From Eupeodes corollae (lineage: Eukaryota; Arthropoda; Insecta; Diptera; Syrphidae), in the NCBI RefSeq assembly GCF_945859685.1, contig NC_079149.1, positions 120,315,575 to 120,379,574 of the forward strand: 64,000 nt of DNA, in the 5' to 3' direction. The position numbers and the translations under genes are program-made. Shown here piece by piece: positions 63,043-64,000 of the stretch (its first letter is position 1; each line of letters starts with the position of its first letter). The notes under the pieces are model-generated. The model did not search any database and had not been told where the DNA came from. It saw nothing but the letters and a program-made list of their open reading frames with translations.

Positions 63043-64000
63043 TATTTCATTTTCACCAAATTAAGTAATGAAAAAGATGATATTTCGATTTTTTTTCCAA
63101 ATTTTAAAGAATTTCCTAATCCATCGGTAATGCAGTAAAATCTCTTGTAGTGAAGTTTCAAAATAAGAGTAATTTTAAAATTACGCTCACTACAAAAATT
63201 AAAAAACTAGCATTTTCTATAAAATAAATCGATGAATAAAGTGAAATTTTGATATTGATATATTTTATATTAAAAAAAACTGTCTCAATTTCATCGTTTT
63301 CCAAGAAAACCTAGAAGCAGTGATTATGTTAAATACAAATATTAAAAGTTAGTTACTATTGTTTCACTCTATGCCGCTTTCAGCCAGAGACGTTTAAACA
63401 CATTAACAATCTAAAAATTACTTCCTAGTCCTAATCTTTGACTTAAAAGATATTGTAGTTCACTACAGTTTAACATTCACTTTTACCTCATTTTACCATT
63501 TAGGGAAATAACAAATTGCAATTTAATACTAAAATTGGGAATTATTATTACCTACTATTAAACCCACTTATATCGACCACCCACAAACAAAAAAGAGAGA
63601 GAAAGAGAGAGAGAGATGAAGAGAAAAATATTTTTTTCACAAAAAGGAAATTATACTGTGAACCTATCGTCCGTCGATCATTAAATAGATAACTTTATGT
63701 TAGCAGTCATCCTGTGTTGTCAGCCAATGATGAATCCTCCATCAATCAGACTCATTTGCGATCACTTGATAGGCTCCTTATAAATTTTTTGTTTGTCTTA
63801 AATATTTTATTATATAGTCTTTGGCATTCAAGTTTGAGTAACCTCTCTCTCTCTTTCTCTTTCCGAATGGCTTGACTTGCGATTGTGGTCTGACTTGACT
63901 TGGGCAACTCAACTATCGCCGCTTATCCGCCAGCACATTTCCATCAATCTAATCAGTCGCTTTGCTCCCGCAATCGATTGTAATCATGTCAAGACTCTTG
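63043..64000. other. AT-rich DNA with GA and CT microsatellites, no gene
   Basis: A GA-rich run at 63594-63616 and a CT-rich run at 63843-63862 lie 230 bp apart in opposite strand sense. Balanced sequence follows to the window end (CTATCGCCGCTTATCCGCC near 63913). GAGA runs can bind GAGA factor at fly promoters and Polycomb elements. That link is speculative here. Confidence 0.4.

Overview
The window is AT-rich nuclear DNA from an insect, very probably a brachyceran fly. It has introns as short as 57-65 bp beside introns of 4 to 19 kb, and many decayed retroelements and mariner-type DNA. The one convincing host gene is a spalt-family (Spalt/SALL) zinc-finger transcription factor on the + strand. 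Its coding exons lie between 21722 and 36110. I place it as the spalt-related (salr) type rather than spalt major, because it keeps a fourth, C-terminal finger pair followed by a conserved tail. That call rests on remembered family architecture and is less certain than the family call.

The gene is built from six coding exons (21722-24176, 28185-28330, 34786-35071, 35137-35405, 35529-35717, 35775-36110). All introns obey GT-AG and the phases join cleanly to give a protein of 1226 residues. It carries nine C2H2 fingers in four groups (2+3+2+2), a glutamine-rich N-terminal oligomerisation segment, an acidic stretch with two IKEE SUMO-consensus sites, and two LDLS/MDLS motifs. The third finger group is degenerate: its second finger lacks the family's TKGNLK signature, and a 6.5-kb intron splits it. 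A possible non-coding first exon with a TATA-like box lies near 2045-2175, which would make intron 1 about 19.5 kb.

The introns and the 28 kb downstream contain no other gene I can support. They hold three kinds of material. The first is retroelement fossils: an RTE/CR1-like 3' fragment near 11.1 kb, and jockey/I-like LINE fragments on the - strand at 19.6-20.2, 46.06-47.03 and 54.24-55.96 kb. The second is small elements: three copies of a tRNA-derived SINE on the - strand at 13.3, 18.9 and 61.0 kb; a 248-bp 5S-rRNA-derived SINE with a 13-bp target duplication in intron 2; several copies of a repeat family with internal reiterated units; and a complete but dead 1222-bp DD41D (rosa-type) mariner with identical 34-bp inverted termini. 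The third is a set of islands of more balanced base composition and mixed motifs, candidate enhancers. These are expected around sal genes, whose regulatory DNA in Drosophila spreads over tens of kilobases. Nothing here looks bacterial, viral or CRISPR-related.
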